16,425 nucleotides of DNA from Ignavibacteria bacterium (GCA_026417195.1 JAOADS010000024.1:1-16425), one strand, 5' to 3'. Shown: positions 7,133 through 14,060, numbered from the stretch's first letter. Translations and numbers: made by a program. The notes: a model not told the origin generated them from the sequence alone.

Positions 7133-8530
7133 GTGTTTTCAAAGGTAAATATTGATATAATAGATAAACTCAGATCCATAGCCGGGGACGAATATGTTTT
7201 AACTGATAGTGATTCACTTGAAGGTTTTTCAAGGGATGAAACCGAAGATCTTGAATTTTTGCCGGAGGTTGTAGTTAAACCTTACGGTTCTTGTCAGGTT
7301 TCAGAAATACTTAAACTTGCATCTGAAAGGAAAATCCCTGTTACTCCAAGAGGTGGTGGTACGGGTTTGTCAGGTGGTGCTCTGCCTGTCTTTGGTGGTA
7401 TATGTCTTTCGATGTCACGCTTTAACAAGATCCTTGAAATTGATGAAAGGAATTTTCAGGCTGTATGTGAGCCGGGAGTTATAACTCAAGTTTTTCAGGA
7501 AGAACTTGAAAAAAGAGGACTATTTTATCCGCCGGATCCTGCTTCAAGGGGTTCATGTTATTTAGGAGGTAATCTTGCAGAGTGTTCAGGCGGTCCGAGA
7601 GCTGTTAAATACGGTGTTACCAAGGATTATGTACTTGGGCTTGAGGTAGTTTTACCAACTGGTGAAATCATCAACACTGGAGCAAGGGTACTTAAAAATG
7701 TTACGGGTTATAATCTCACTCAACTGATAATAGGAAGTGAAGGAACGCTTGGCGTAATTACGAAAATCTTTTTCAGATTGATTTCATTGCCCAAATTCAG
7801 GAAGGTTTTGCTTGCTGCCTTTAAGACACTTGAGGACGCAACAGATGCTACGACAGCTATTTTTCAGGGCGGTGTTGTACCATCTGCAATAGAGTTTATG
7901 GAGAAATCAGCAGTAAAGGCTGCTGAGGCAAGACAAAATAAGAAATTTCCAAACTCTGATGCTGAAGCACATTTGCTTATAGAAATTGACGGTAACAGTT
8001 CGGAACAAATAGATTCTGATATTAACCGCGTTGCAGAGATACTGGAAAGTTTTAATGTTCATGATGCAGTGCTTGCTGAAGATGAAGGAAAAGTAGCTGA
8101 TGTATGGTCTCTGAGGCGTGGTATCGGAGAAGCTGTTAAGTCAATTTCAGCATACAAAGAGGAGGATACAGTCGTTCCCCGTGCAAATATGACACAGTTA
8201 GTAAAAGGAGTTAAAAAAATTTCAGAAAAATACGGAATAACTTCAATCTGTTACGGACATGCAGGTGACGGGAATATCCACGTGAACATTTTAAAGGATA
8301 AACTTGATGATATAAGCTGGGAGCAAAACCTTGATAAAGCCATAAGGGAAATTTTCGAGTTAACAGTCAGCCTAGGAGGAACAATTTCCGGAGAACACGG
8401 GATAGGGTACTCACAGAAAAATTACCTTCCGATTGCAATCAGTGATGCCGAAATTAACCTGATGAGAAAAATCAAAAAAGTTTTCGACCCGTCCGGTATT
8501 TTGAATCCGGGCAAGATATTTCCAGATTGA
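7133..8530 (+). CDS. FAD-linked oxidase, GlcD/D-lactate dehydrogenase type
   Basis: 465 residues, the usual length of GlcD-like flavoproteins, which oxidise 2-hydroxy acids (glycolate, D-lactate, D-2-hydroxyglutarate). The N-terminal FAD-binding (PCMH) domain holds TPRGGGTGLSGGA (71-83), PPDPASRGSCYLGGNLAECSGG (133-154) and LKNVTGYNLTQLIIGSEGTLG (187-207). The C-terminal oxidase domain has CYGHAGDGNIHVNI (373-386) and SGEHGIGYSQKNYL (419-432), whose His and Glu residues bind substrate or metal in this family. No GlcE or iron-sulfur GlcF partner is nearby, so it acts alone or with distant partners, and the substrate cannot be named. GTG start, 6 bases after the kdsA stop, with GGAG about 16 bases upstream, rather far. 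Its last base pair region abuts the thioesterase start. Confidence 0.9.
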   Translation: MFSKVNIDIIDKLRSIAGDEYVLTDSDSLEGFSRDETEDLEFLPEVVVKPYGSCQVSEILKLASERKIPVTPRGGGTGLSGGALPVFGGICLSMSRFNKILEIDERNFQAVCEPGVITQVFQEELEKRGLFYPPDPASRGSCYLGGNLAECSGGPRAVKYGVTKDYVLGLEVVLPTGEIINTGARVLKNVTGYNLTQLIIGSEGTLGVITKIFFRLISLPKFRKVLLAAFKTLEDATDATTAIFQGGVVPSAIEFMEKSAVKAAEARQNKKFPNSDAEAHLLIEIDGNSSEQIDSDINRVAEILESFNVHDAVLAEDEGKVADVWSLRRGIGEAVKSISAYKEEDTVVPRANMTQLVKGVKKISEKYGITSICYGHAGDGNIHVNILKDKLDDISWEQNLDKAIREIFELTVSLGGTISGEHGIGYSQKNYLPIAISDAEINLMRKIKKVFDPSGILNPGKIFPD

Positions 8531-8532
8531 TA

Positions 8533-8931
8533 ATGATTTGTTCAGAAACTGAAATAAGAGTTCTTTATGCCCATACAGATAAAATGGGAATAGTAAGTAA
8601 CAGCAGATACCTTGAATATTTCGAGGCCGGAAGGAACAGTCTGCTCAGGACTATATATCCATATACAGAACTTGAGAAAATCAATATAGGGCTTCCTGTA
8701 ATAGAAGCACACGCCAATTATTTATCATCAGCTTCATATGATGATGTTGTTTTAATAAAATCTTTTCTTAAGACTATACCTTCAGTTAAAGTGAAAATAG
8801 ATTATGAACTTTATGTAAAAGGGAATTTAATTGTTACAGGCTACACAGTTCATTGCTTTATAAATCTCTCTACAATGAAGCCCGTAAAACCACCGGATGA
8901 ATTTATTAAGAAGATAAAATCCTTTATATGA
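8533..8931 (+). CDS. YbgC-like hotdog-fold acyl-CoA thioesterase
   Basis: 132 residues. The start segment RVLYAHTDKMGIVSNSRYLEYFEAGRN follows the hotdog thioesterase pattern (Y-x-D-T-D-x-x-G-x-V-...-N-Y-L-x-Y-F-E-x-x-R), with Asp16 in the catalytic position. The remainder (ANYLSSASYDDVV, VKIDYELY, GYTVHCFIN) fits the family's sheet. Members hydrolyse short- or aromatic-acyl-CoA thioesters; the acyl group is not predictable here. A TTG at 8527 overlaps the glcD-like stop, but the ATG 2 bases after that stop is the likelier start. The gene ends in an ATGA overlap with nadC, so it is translationally coupled. It is not next to tol-pal genes, where ybgC often sits. Confidence 0.85.
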   Translation: MICSETEIRVLYAHTDKMGIVSNSRYLEYFEAGRNSLLRTIYPYTELEKINIGLPVIEAHANYLSSASYDDVVLIKSFLKTIPSVKVKIDYELYVKGNLIVTGYTVHCFINLSTMKPVKPPDEFIKKIKSFI

Positions 8932-9803
8932 CTGTTGGCGGATTTTACAGAAAGTTCGCACCTGAAATCAGATCAGCTGTAAGGGCTGCTCTGAGGGAAG
9001 ATAAGGTGGATAACGATATAACAACATCCCTCATCGGAAAACTTGCAGGGCAGGGGAAGAGAGTGACAGCCAGACTTTTATGTAAGAGTGATTGTGTCCT
9101 TGCAGGTATAGAAGTTTTCAAGTTGGTTTTTAAAGAGCTTGATAAGAAGGTAAACTTCAAAATTTTTTTTTCAGATGGCATGTTTGTCTGGAACAATGAA
9201 GTGGTTTTAAGTGTAAGATCTGATGTATCTGCATTACTAAGGGCAGAGAGGACGGCTCTTAATTTCATTCAAAGAATGTCCGGAATTGCTACAATAACAA
9301 GTGAATTTGTGAAAAAACTGAAATACAAGAATGCTAAAATACTTCACACGAGAAAGACAACTCCGAATTTTCGCTTGTTTGAAGTAATAGCAGTAAAAAC
9401 CGGGGGAGGAGATTTCCACAGACTCGGGCTTGATTCCTCATTATTAATAAAAGATAACCATATTATTGCAGCCGGAGGTATCAGTAAAATTCTAAAACAT
9501 CTGAAGAAAAAGGCAAGGCATAGATATCCGAGAAGAAAGTATGAAATTGAGGTTAAAAATTTAGAGGAGGCATCTCTGGTAGCGAAGGATGGATTGGGAA
9601 TAATAGATACTGTTATGCTGGATAATTTCCATCCGGAAGACATTCATAAAGCAACTGAGATTCTGAAGGGTTTTAAAATTGAAGTTTCAGGAGGAATAAA
9701 TTTGGAAAATTTTGAAAAATATCAGCACAGAAAGGTTGACTTCTATTCAATAGGAATGCTGACACATTCTTATAAATCAGCGGATTTCTCTCTTGAATTC
9801 TGA
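8928..9803 (+). CDS. nadC: nicotinate-nucleotide pyrophosphorylase (carboxylating)
   Basis: Quinolinate phosphoribosyltransferase: converts quinolinate and PRPP to nicotinate mononucleotide, CO2 and pyrophosphate in NAD synthesis; cytoplasmic. 291 residues, normal length. Motifs: ERTALNFIQRMSGIAT (107-122), TRKTTPNFRLFEVIAVKTGGGDFHRLGL (141-168), LLIKDNHI (172-179), IEVKNLEEA (207-215), DTVMLDNF (227-234), IEVSGGINLEN (251-261) and GMLTHS (276-281). The residue before TRKTTP is His140, where many bacteria have Asp; the position is variable across the family (Gly in human), so activity is not in doubt. Starts in ATGA overlap with the thioesterase. Last gene of the kdsA operon. No terminator is evident in the following 18 bases before the next promoter. 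Confidence 0.96.
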   Translation: MTVGGFYRKFAPEIRSAVRAALREDKVDNDITTSLIGKLAGQGKRVTARLLCKSDCVLAGIEVFKLVFKELDKKVNFKIFFSDGMFVWNNEVVLSVRSDVSALLRAERTALNFIQRMSGIATITSEFVKKLKYKNAKILHTRKTTPNFRLFEVIAVKTGGGDFHRLGLDSSLLIKDNHIIAAGGISKILKHLKKKARHRYPRRKYEIEVKNLEEASLVAKDGLGIIDTVMLDNFHPEDIHKATEILKGFKIEVSGGINLENFEKYQHRKVDFYSIGMLTHSYKSADFSLEF

Positions 9804-9821
9804 ATTCTGGTCTATGTTGTG

Positions 9822-9852
9822 TTGATTATTATATAAAAAATGTATATGTTTG
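9822..9852 (+). promoter_or_regulatory. promoter of the secreted-domain cassette
   Basis: TTG (9822-9824), exactly 20 bases, then TATGTTTG (9845-9852), a full match to the Bacteroidota -33/-7 pattern. The predicted transcription start is near 9858, giving a leader of about 53 bases with no clear hairpin, ending in the strong Shine-Dalgarno site at 9899-9904. Confidence 0.65.
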
Positions 9853-9898
9853 GGATAGTAATATTTATTTTAAATCAACAATCCATTTAACAACTTCA

Positions 9899-9904
9899 AA
9901 GGAG
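9899..9904 (+). promoter_or_regulatory. strong Shine-Dalgarno site
   Basis: AAGGAG six bases before the ATG at 9911. It is the best ribosome binding site in the window, where most genes have weak or no such site, and suggests high expression of the following gene. Confidence 0.75.
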
Positions 9905-9910
9905 AAAACA

Positions 9911-10468
9911 ATGTTCAGAAACCAAACACTTAAGTTTATTCTTGCTTTAGCCCTTATTTTTTCCTTAGGATACATCTGTTCATCTGATAAAGACAAAAAA
10001 GATGATACGAAGAAAGAGGATACTAAGAAAGAAGATAGCCGAAAAGAAGACTCTAGAAAAGAAGATAATAAGGATAGCAGAAAAGATGATGTAAGGTCGG
10101 ATGATCGTTCCAGCACATCCGGCGGTGATGCGAAAGTTTATTTCTGTGAGGAATACAGGGACGGTCGAGAAATAGGTGTATCGGATGTATTTGTTATAGG
10201 CCGCAGTGGCGGATACTTTACATGTATGATTGATATGAGACATACCGGAAGAAAAATAGGGGTAGGGAAAGTTGAACTGAGAATCACCAAGCTCGGGGAC
10301 AGTGAAAAAATAATAGCTACAGAAAAGTTTGATGTCCAACCGGATTGGGATTACATATATTTTGATAAGTTCCATGTTTTTTATTCTCCCGGTGATTATA
10401 AGGTAACGGTATTGAAACCAGACGGGACACCGGTAGGCTCAGGTACGGTTACAATCAGAATGAGATGA
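9911..10468 (+). CDS. exported protein: charged linker plus beta-sandwich-like domain
   Basis: 185 residues, family not recognised. An N-terminal hydrophobic segment (8-22) ends in Cys23 (LGYICSS), compatible with export and perhaps lipidation, although Y-I-C is not a standard lipobox. Residues 26-66 are a Lys/Glu/Asp tract with four pentapeptide repeats ([TS][KR]KED, 33-52), followed by Ser/Gly to residue 73. The domain 74-185 (KVYFCEE ... VFVIGRSGGYF ... FYSPGDYKVTVLKPDGTPVGSGTVTI) is rich in predicted beta strands and ends like an Ig-like or carbohydrate-binding sandwich. The same domain, without the linker, is encoded by the next gene: YFCE, VF-I-R-GGY, W before the FYSPG-Y block, and SG-V-I at the end are shared. 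It probably sits on a long flexible tether at the cell surface or in the periplasm (inference). Confidence 0.8.
   Translation: MFRNQTLKFILALALIFSLGYICSSDKDKKDDTKKEDTKKEDSRKEDSRKEDNKDSRKDDVRSDDRSSTSGGDAKVYFCEEYRDGREIGVSDVFVIGRSGGYFTCMIDMRHTGRKIGVGKVELRITKLGDSEKIIATEKFDVQPDWDYIYFDKFHVFYSPGDYKVTVLKPDGTPVGSGTVTIRMR
10007..10066 (+). repeat. four imperfect 15-bp coding repeats ([TS][KR]KED)
   Basis: Four 15-base units encoding TKKED, TKKED, SRKED, SRKED, continued by degenerate copies to about 10108. The units differ at several bases, so this is an older coding repeat and not a fresh slippage tract. It forms the charged linker of the surrounding protein. Confidence 0.75.
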
Positions 10469-10508
10469 TTTTTTAATTAAACTTTATAAAAGAAAGGCAG
10501 AAGCTCAA

Positions 10509-10895
10509 ATGAAAAAATTCAATTTGTTTTTATTATTTTTTGCATTATTATTATTTACAGGTTCAGAGGTAAAATCGCAGACAATGTACTTCTGTGAAGG
10601 TGTTGATAGTTACGGTTATCCCATAACAGAATCCAATGTTTTCAATATCAGCAGGGACGGTGGTTACCTTTATGTACTAGTGAGGTTACCTTATGAAATA
10701 GCATGTCGTTCAGTCAGATTTGAAGTTTACCGTGACGGTGCATATGACAACACTATTTATGTTGACACCGAGAAAAACTGGACCTGGTTCTGGAAACAGG
10801 TAACTTTTTACTCTCCGGGCAGATACACCTTCTATTGCTATGACTGCTTCGATTACCAGTTAACTTCAGGTAGTGTACGGATACAGTATTATTGA
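10509..10895 (+). CDS. small secreted protein, paralog of the preceding domain
   Basis: 128 residues, family not recognised. A clear signal peptide (MKKFNLFLLFFALLLF) with likely cleavage at VKS-Q (about residue 23). The mature part of about 105 residues is the same domain as residues 74-185 of the upstream protein: MYFCEG, SNVFNISRDGGYLYVLV, an NWTWFWKQVTFYSPGRYTF block, and a SGSVRIQYY end. It has no charged linker and no lipid-anchor Cys. It is rich in Tyr, Trp and Phe and has four Cys in the mature part (YFCEG, ACRSV, YCYDC), which could form disulfides. It lies 40 bases downstream of its paralog, preceded by a modest AAAGG site, and followed by a strong terminator, so both are made from one transcript. 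The aromatic surface could bind glycan or the partner domain (speculation). Confidence 0.78.
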   Translation: MKKFNLFLLFFALLLFTGSEVKSQTMYFCEGVDSYGYPITESNVFNISRDGGYLYVLVRLPYEIACRSVRFEVYRDGAYDNTIYVDTEKNWTWFWKQVTFYSPGRYTFYCYDCFDYQLTSGSVRIQYY

Positions 10896-10917
10896 TTTAA
10901 TATTTTAGGAAAAACCC

Positions 10918-10951
10918 AGAGGTAATCCGGTTATTTCGGATTACCTCTTTT
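10918..10951 (+). terminator. intrinsic terminator of the secreted-domain cassette
   Basis: Perfect 12-bp inverted repeat AGAGGTAATCCG / CGGATTACCTCT (10918-10929 and 10937-10948), 7-base loop, followed by TTT then CATTTATG. It lies 23 bases after the stop of the second secreted gene and five bases before the ATG of the flippase. The short T-run may allow some read-through. Confidence 0.88.
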
Positions 10952-10956
10952 CATTT

Positions 10957-12396
10957 ATGAAGGACAGGTTAAGAAAGCTATCTAAGCAGACTTTCATATA
11001 CGGGACAAGCACTGTTATAGGCAGATTTGTAAATTTTATACTTGTTCCGTTTTACACAAATGTATTCCCTCCTTCTGAATATGGCGTTATTGCAGTTATA
11101 TTTGCATATACAGCATTCTTTAATGTAATTTATAATTTAGGTTTCGAGGCTGGATATTTCAGGTTTGCATCTGAGACAGTGGGGAATGAGAAGAAAAAAA
11201 GTTTCTCTATTGCCTTTTTTACAATTCTTCTGAATTCAACATTCCTTTCATTACTGATAATTATTTTCAGTACGGAATTGGCATCTCTCACTGAAGTTAA
11301 TAACACTTCTTTTATAGTTTACACTGCCCTGATACTGTTTCTTGATGCTCTCTGTCTTATTCCTTTTGCATTTCTCAGACTAAGTAATAAATCTTATGTT
11401 TTTGCTTTAATCAAGTTGCTGAATATCGTGGTAAACGTGTCGTGCAATCTTCTGCTGATACTTGTCTTCAGGTACGGACTTGAAGCTGTTTTTATAAGCA
11501 ATACAGCAGCGTCACTTCTGACTTTACTGATGCTTTCGCCATACATAATCAGAAATATCAGCTTCACATTTGATAAAAACCTTTATGCCGAAATAACAAA
11601 ATTTTCCCTGCCTTACCTGCCTGCAGGTATAGCAGCTATGCTGATACAGGTAGTTGATAAGCCTATAATACAGTTTATTTCAGGTAAAGAAGCTCTTGGA
11701 ATATATAATGCAAATTACAAGCTTGGAATACTTATGATGATAATTGTATCAATGTTTGAGTATGCCTGGAGACCATTTTTTCTGAATCATTACAGAGACG
11801 AAGACGCTAAGAAACTTTTTTCAAAGGTTTTTACTTATTTCGTAGGTTTCTGCTCTGTTGTTTTTGTCCTGATTACAATTTTTATAGAAAATATTGTAAG
11901 AATTCCACTCCCTTACAGAGGGCATCTGATAGGTGAGAGTTACTGGGGAGGAGTTACTATAGTTCCGGTTATACTGCTTGCCTATATATTCCTCGGAATG
12001 TACACTAATTTTATTTCAGGTATCTATATTGAAAAGAAGTCACGTTATCTCCCCCTTGTTAACGGAGTTGCAGCAGCTCTTAATATCCTAATCTGTTTTA
12101 TTCTTATTCCTCACATCGGAATTATGGGAGGAGCTGTTGCTACTCTGGTTAGTTATCTTGTTATGGCTTCATTTATCTATTTTCTGTCACAGAGATTTTA
12201 TCCGGTTCAGTATGAATCGGGCAGGGTAATGGTAATAATTTTAATTGATCTCATATGCCTGATTGTTTTCTTTAGTTTACTAAACAGCCATGAATCATTT
12301 CTTATCAAAATAATTTCCTGTATCATCCTTGTTTCGCTTGTAGTATATACTTCAGGATTATATAAGGCACACCGGTTATTTATAAGAAATCAGTGA
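10957..12396 (+). CDS. Wzx-type polysaccharide flippase (MOP superfamily)
   Basis: 479 residues, normal for O-antigen/exopolysaccharide flippases that move undecaprenyl-linked oligosaccharides across the inner membrane. The start, KLSKQTFIYGTSTVIGRFVNFILVPFYTNVFPPSEYGVIAV, is the typical first helix pair of the family. About 12-14 hydrophobic helices follow by eye, including FSLPYLPAGIAAMLIQVVDKPII, GIYNANYKLGILMMIIVSMFEYAWRPFF and the repeat-like NILICFILIPHIGIMGGAVATLVSYLVMASFIYFL near the C-terminus. No glycosyltransferase or polymerase gene is adjacent, so the glycan is unknown. The ATG is five bases beyond a terminator hairpin, with no own promoter or Shine-Dalgarno site visible. It overlaps the convergent membrane-protein gene by 7 bases. 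Confidence 0.88.
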   Translation: MKDRLRKLSKQTFIYGTSTVIGRFVNFILVPFYTNVFPPSEYGVIAVIFAYTAFFNVIYNLGFEAGYFRFASETVGNEKKKSFSIAFFTILLNSTFLSLLIIIFSTELASLTEVNNTSFIVYTALILFLDALCLIPFAFLRLSNKSYVFALIKLLNIVVNVSCNLLLILVFRYGLEAVFISNTAASLLTLLMLSPYIIRNISFTFDKNLYAEITKFSLPYLPAGIAAMLIQVVDKPIIQFISGKEALGIYNANYKLGILMMIIVSMFEYAWRPFFLNHYRDEDAKKLFSKVFTYFVGFCSVVFVLITIFIENIVRIPLPYRGHLIGESYWGGVTIVPVILLAYIFLGMYTNFISGIYIEKKSRYLPLVNGVAAALNILICFILIPHIGIMGGAVATLVSYLVMASFIYFLSQRFYPVQYESGRVMVIILIDLICLIVFFSLLNSHESFLIKIISCIILVSLVVYTSGLYKAHRLFIRNQ

Positions 12397-13076
12397 TGGT
12401 GATTGTGGTGCTCACCGTGTATATCGTCTGTCAGATTCTGTCTCTCGGCGTTATTCTGAAGATTAAGTGAAACGAAATAGGAAGGGACTGCTATATCGTT
12501 AGCTACGCATGGAAGTAATACTGATAATGTGATTACAGGAATGAAGACGAGAGAGATTAATGACAGATCTCCCGCTCCGTAAGTTATTAAATACATTCCG
12601 GCAGCAAATGAGGAAAGCAATATATGAGCTGCATGAGTATATCTTGAAAGTTTTATGATCTTCATAGATAGAATATACCCTGTCAGTGCCCCCGATATTA
12701 TGAATATTACCGAAATCAAAGGTTCTTCAATTATACATATATGCAGTGACATGTTGTATCCGAGCAGCAAGGCTCCCAGGTAAGGAAGTATTATATCGCT
12801 TAAAGTGCAGGTGACGGATGAACTTACTATTGCAACGGTAAGCCCCAGCCAGAATACACGCCTGTATTTTGACAGGAGTGCTGCAGGTGTGAGGGATGCA
12901 AAAAAAAGATGGGATATAAAGAAAAACTCAAACAGTGTTTCTCCGTAATGATTCAATCTGTTTAGAAAATGTTTCCAGATGAATATTAGTGCCGCTGATA
13001 GGATCACTGCTGAAAGTGTGAACTTCCAGTGAATTATGATTTCATCAATGAATATGTTGCTATGGCTATGCTTCAT
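12390..13076 (-). CDS. six-helix membrane protein with internal repeat and His-rich tail
   Basis: 228 residues, not recognised. Six hydrophobic segments by eye: about 17-37, 46-68, 73-106, 117-140, 148-168 and 172-203. Helix 3 and helix 6 carry the same motif, C-x-x-[SN]-D-I-x-x-P, as C90-T-L-S-D-I-I-L-P98 and C190-V-A-N-D-I-A-V-P198, exactly 100 residues apart. Helices 2 and 5 also match (HLFFASLTPAA at 56 and HILLSSFAAGM at 151). This points to two three-helix repeats, a layout common in transporters. The C-terminus ends HGEHHNHHH (six His in nine), and the N-terminus has MKHSHS, suggesting metal binding. The ATG directly follows the stop of the 91-residue protein. Metal transport or metal sensing is my inference; no known family is claimed. 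Confidence 0.72.
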   Translation of the reverse strand: MKHSHSNIFIDEIIIHWKFTLSAVILSAALIFIWKHFLNRLNHYGETLFEFFFISHLFFASLTPAALLSKYRRVFWLGLTVAIVSSSVTCTLSDIILPYLGALLLGYNMSLHICIIEEPLISVIFIISGALTGYILSMKIIKLSRYTHAAHILLSSFAAGMYLITYGAGDLSLISLVFIPVITLSVLLPCVANDIAVPSYFVSLNLQNNAERQNLTDDIHGEHHNHHH

Positions 13077-13352
13077 TTAAATCAGATAATCCTTAAGCCT
13101 GTTTCTTATTTCTTCACGGGCAAGTTCAGTTCCGTCATTCAGCTCATCAATTATTTTCTCTATAATTTGTTTCGCCTCATCTTTTTTATAGCTTTTTATA
13201 AAACCATCAAAATAACTCTTGCCTGCCATGGCACGGCTTATTTCTGCATGTTTGTTATGTTCATTCAGTTCAGTATAGTAAACAACATGAAACTTTTCGT
13301 TATAGTGTTTATCCTGATAGATTTCAAACATTATTTTATCTGATTCAAACAT
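13077..13352 (-). CDS. 91-residue conserved-looking cytoplasmic protein, function unknown
   Basis: Not recognised. No signal peptide or membrane segment; an N-terminal beta-like part (IMFEIYQDKHYNEKFHVVYYTEL) is followed by a charged helical half (KKDEAKQIIEKIIDELNDGTEL...). It is a full frame with an ATG and its stop is joined directly to the ATG of the His-tailed membrane protein, so the two are almost certainly co-translated. A second Met at residue 8 is an alternative start. A -7-like element (TAACTTTG) lies upstream in the 60-base gap after the YkgJ-type gene. Possibly a small accessory of the membrane protein (inference). Confidence 0.65.
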   Translation of the reverse strand: MFESDKIMFEIYQDKHYNEKFHVVYYTELNEHNKHAEISRAMAGKSYFDGFIKSYKKDEAKQIIEKIIDELNDGTELAREEIRNRLKDYLI

Positions 13353-13380
13353 ATTTCCCGGATTTTATTTTTTTAATCAG

Positions 13381-13411
13381 CAAAGTTATTACACGATATT
13401 TTATCTGTAAA
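13381..13411 (-). promoter_or_regulatory. weak candidate promoter for the 91-aa / membrane-protein pair
   Basis: On the minus strand a perfect TAACTTTG (13388-13381) with TTT, not TTG, at the -33 position 20 bases upstream (13411-13409). It would give the pair a transcript start near 13375, separate from the YkgJ-type gene. Confidence 0.35.
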
Positions 13412-13412
13412 G

Positions 13413-14000
13413 TCATAAAATTTTTTCATGATTATTTAAACTTTTATCTTCTGTCAGCAGTATGGCATCAGCCACACAGAAAGACTTTTCATCTGTTTTA
13501 TAAAAACTGTTAAAGTCATCTTTAAGTTCATCCCACTTTACTCCTATTTCAGTCTGCAACGGAACAAGCAACGGGTCATTTATTTCTTCTCCGTCTGAAA
13601 AGTTCAGTTCGCAGGCGTGGAGTTTATCCGGATTTTTGTAATCGTATACCGGTATTCCGAACCTTCTGCATATGACTGGTCTTGATTCATAAATAAGACA
13701 TTCATTTTCATTTCCTAAGGCTGGACATGGCATACCCGGTTTATAATTTTTTGCTTTACTGATTAAATCATTTCTCATACTTTCGGGAAGAGATGAAATG
13801 TGATTTCTGATTATCCATGCATCAACAGGTGTGATTCTGAATATCTGACTGCAGCATTTCGAGCAGCCCTTCTGACATTTTATTTTATCTCCGTAGATTT
13901 TTAAGTTTCTGTTAAATTCTTTCAGTATCATATCAGATATATCGTGGAATTTTCTGTTAAATTCACGGTCTTTTTCTATGTTTTCATTTTCAGTTGTCAT
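13413..14000 (-). CDS. YkgJ-type CxxxCxxCC metal-cluster protein
   Basis: 195 residues. The Cys pattern is that of the Zn/Fe-chelating YkgJ family (PF03692-like): C42-x3-C46-x2-C49-C50, then C92 in PCPAL, C101 in CLIYESRPVICRRFG, C111, and C130. The family is often fused or linked to enzymes and flagellin modification systems but its biochemical role is poorly defined; cytoplasmic, probably binding a metal cluster. The N-terminal 40 residues are a charged helix. ATG start with no Shine-Dalgarno site visible. It is divergent from the L,D-transpeptidase, and its downstream neighbours on the same strand are the 91-residue and His-tailed membrane proteins, so metal handling could be a shared theme (inference). 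Confidence 0.85.
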   Translation of the reverse strand: MTTENENIEKDREFNRKFHDISDMILKEFNRNLKIYGDKIKCQKGCSKCCSQIFRITPVDAWIIRNHISSLPESMRNDLISKAKNYKPGMPCPALGNENECLIYESRPVICRRFGIPVYDYKNPDKLHACELNFSDGEEINDPLLVPLQTEIGVKWDELKDDFNSFYKTDEKSFCVADAILLTEDKSLNNHEKIL

Positions 14001-14009
14001 AATTTTGGT

Positions 14010-14040
14010 TTGAATAAATATGTTAATCAGGGTAAATTTG
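14010..14040 (+). promoter_or_regulatory. Bacteroidota-type promoter of the L,D-transpeptidase gene
   Basis: TTG (14010-14012), exactly 20 bases, then TAAATTTG (14033-14040), a full match to the -33/-7 pattern. The predicted transcription start (about 14046) falls just before the TTG start codon at 14061 and rules out the longer frame that begins inside the divergent YkgJ-type gene. Confidence 0.62.
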
Positions 14041-14060
14041 CATACATTTTTATTAATAAG

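Noticed and set aside
9793..9810. GAATTCTGAATTC direct repeat at the end of nadC
   Set aside because: Too short to be an attachment site or terminator, and has no hairpin with a T-run.
10901..10908. TATTTTAG as a -7 element for the flippase
   Set aside because: No TTG lies 19-21 bases upstream; the terminator also follows it.
13029..13343. Plus-strand frame of 104 codons
   Set aside because: It lies antisense to the 91-residue gene and the His-tailed membrane protein, has no ribosome site and is hydrophobic by chance.
13944..14060. N-terminal extension of the L,D-transpeptidase frame
   Set aside because: It overlaps the divergent YkgJ-type gene and contains the promoter; the TTG at 14061 gives a clean signal peptide.
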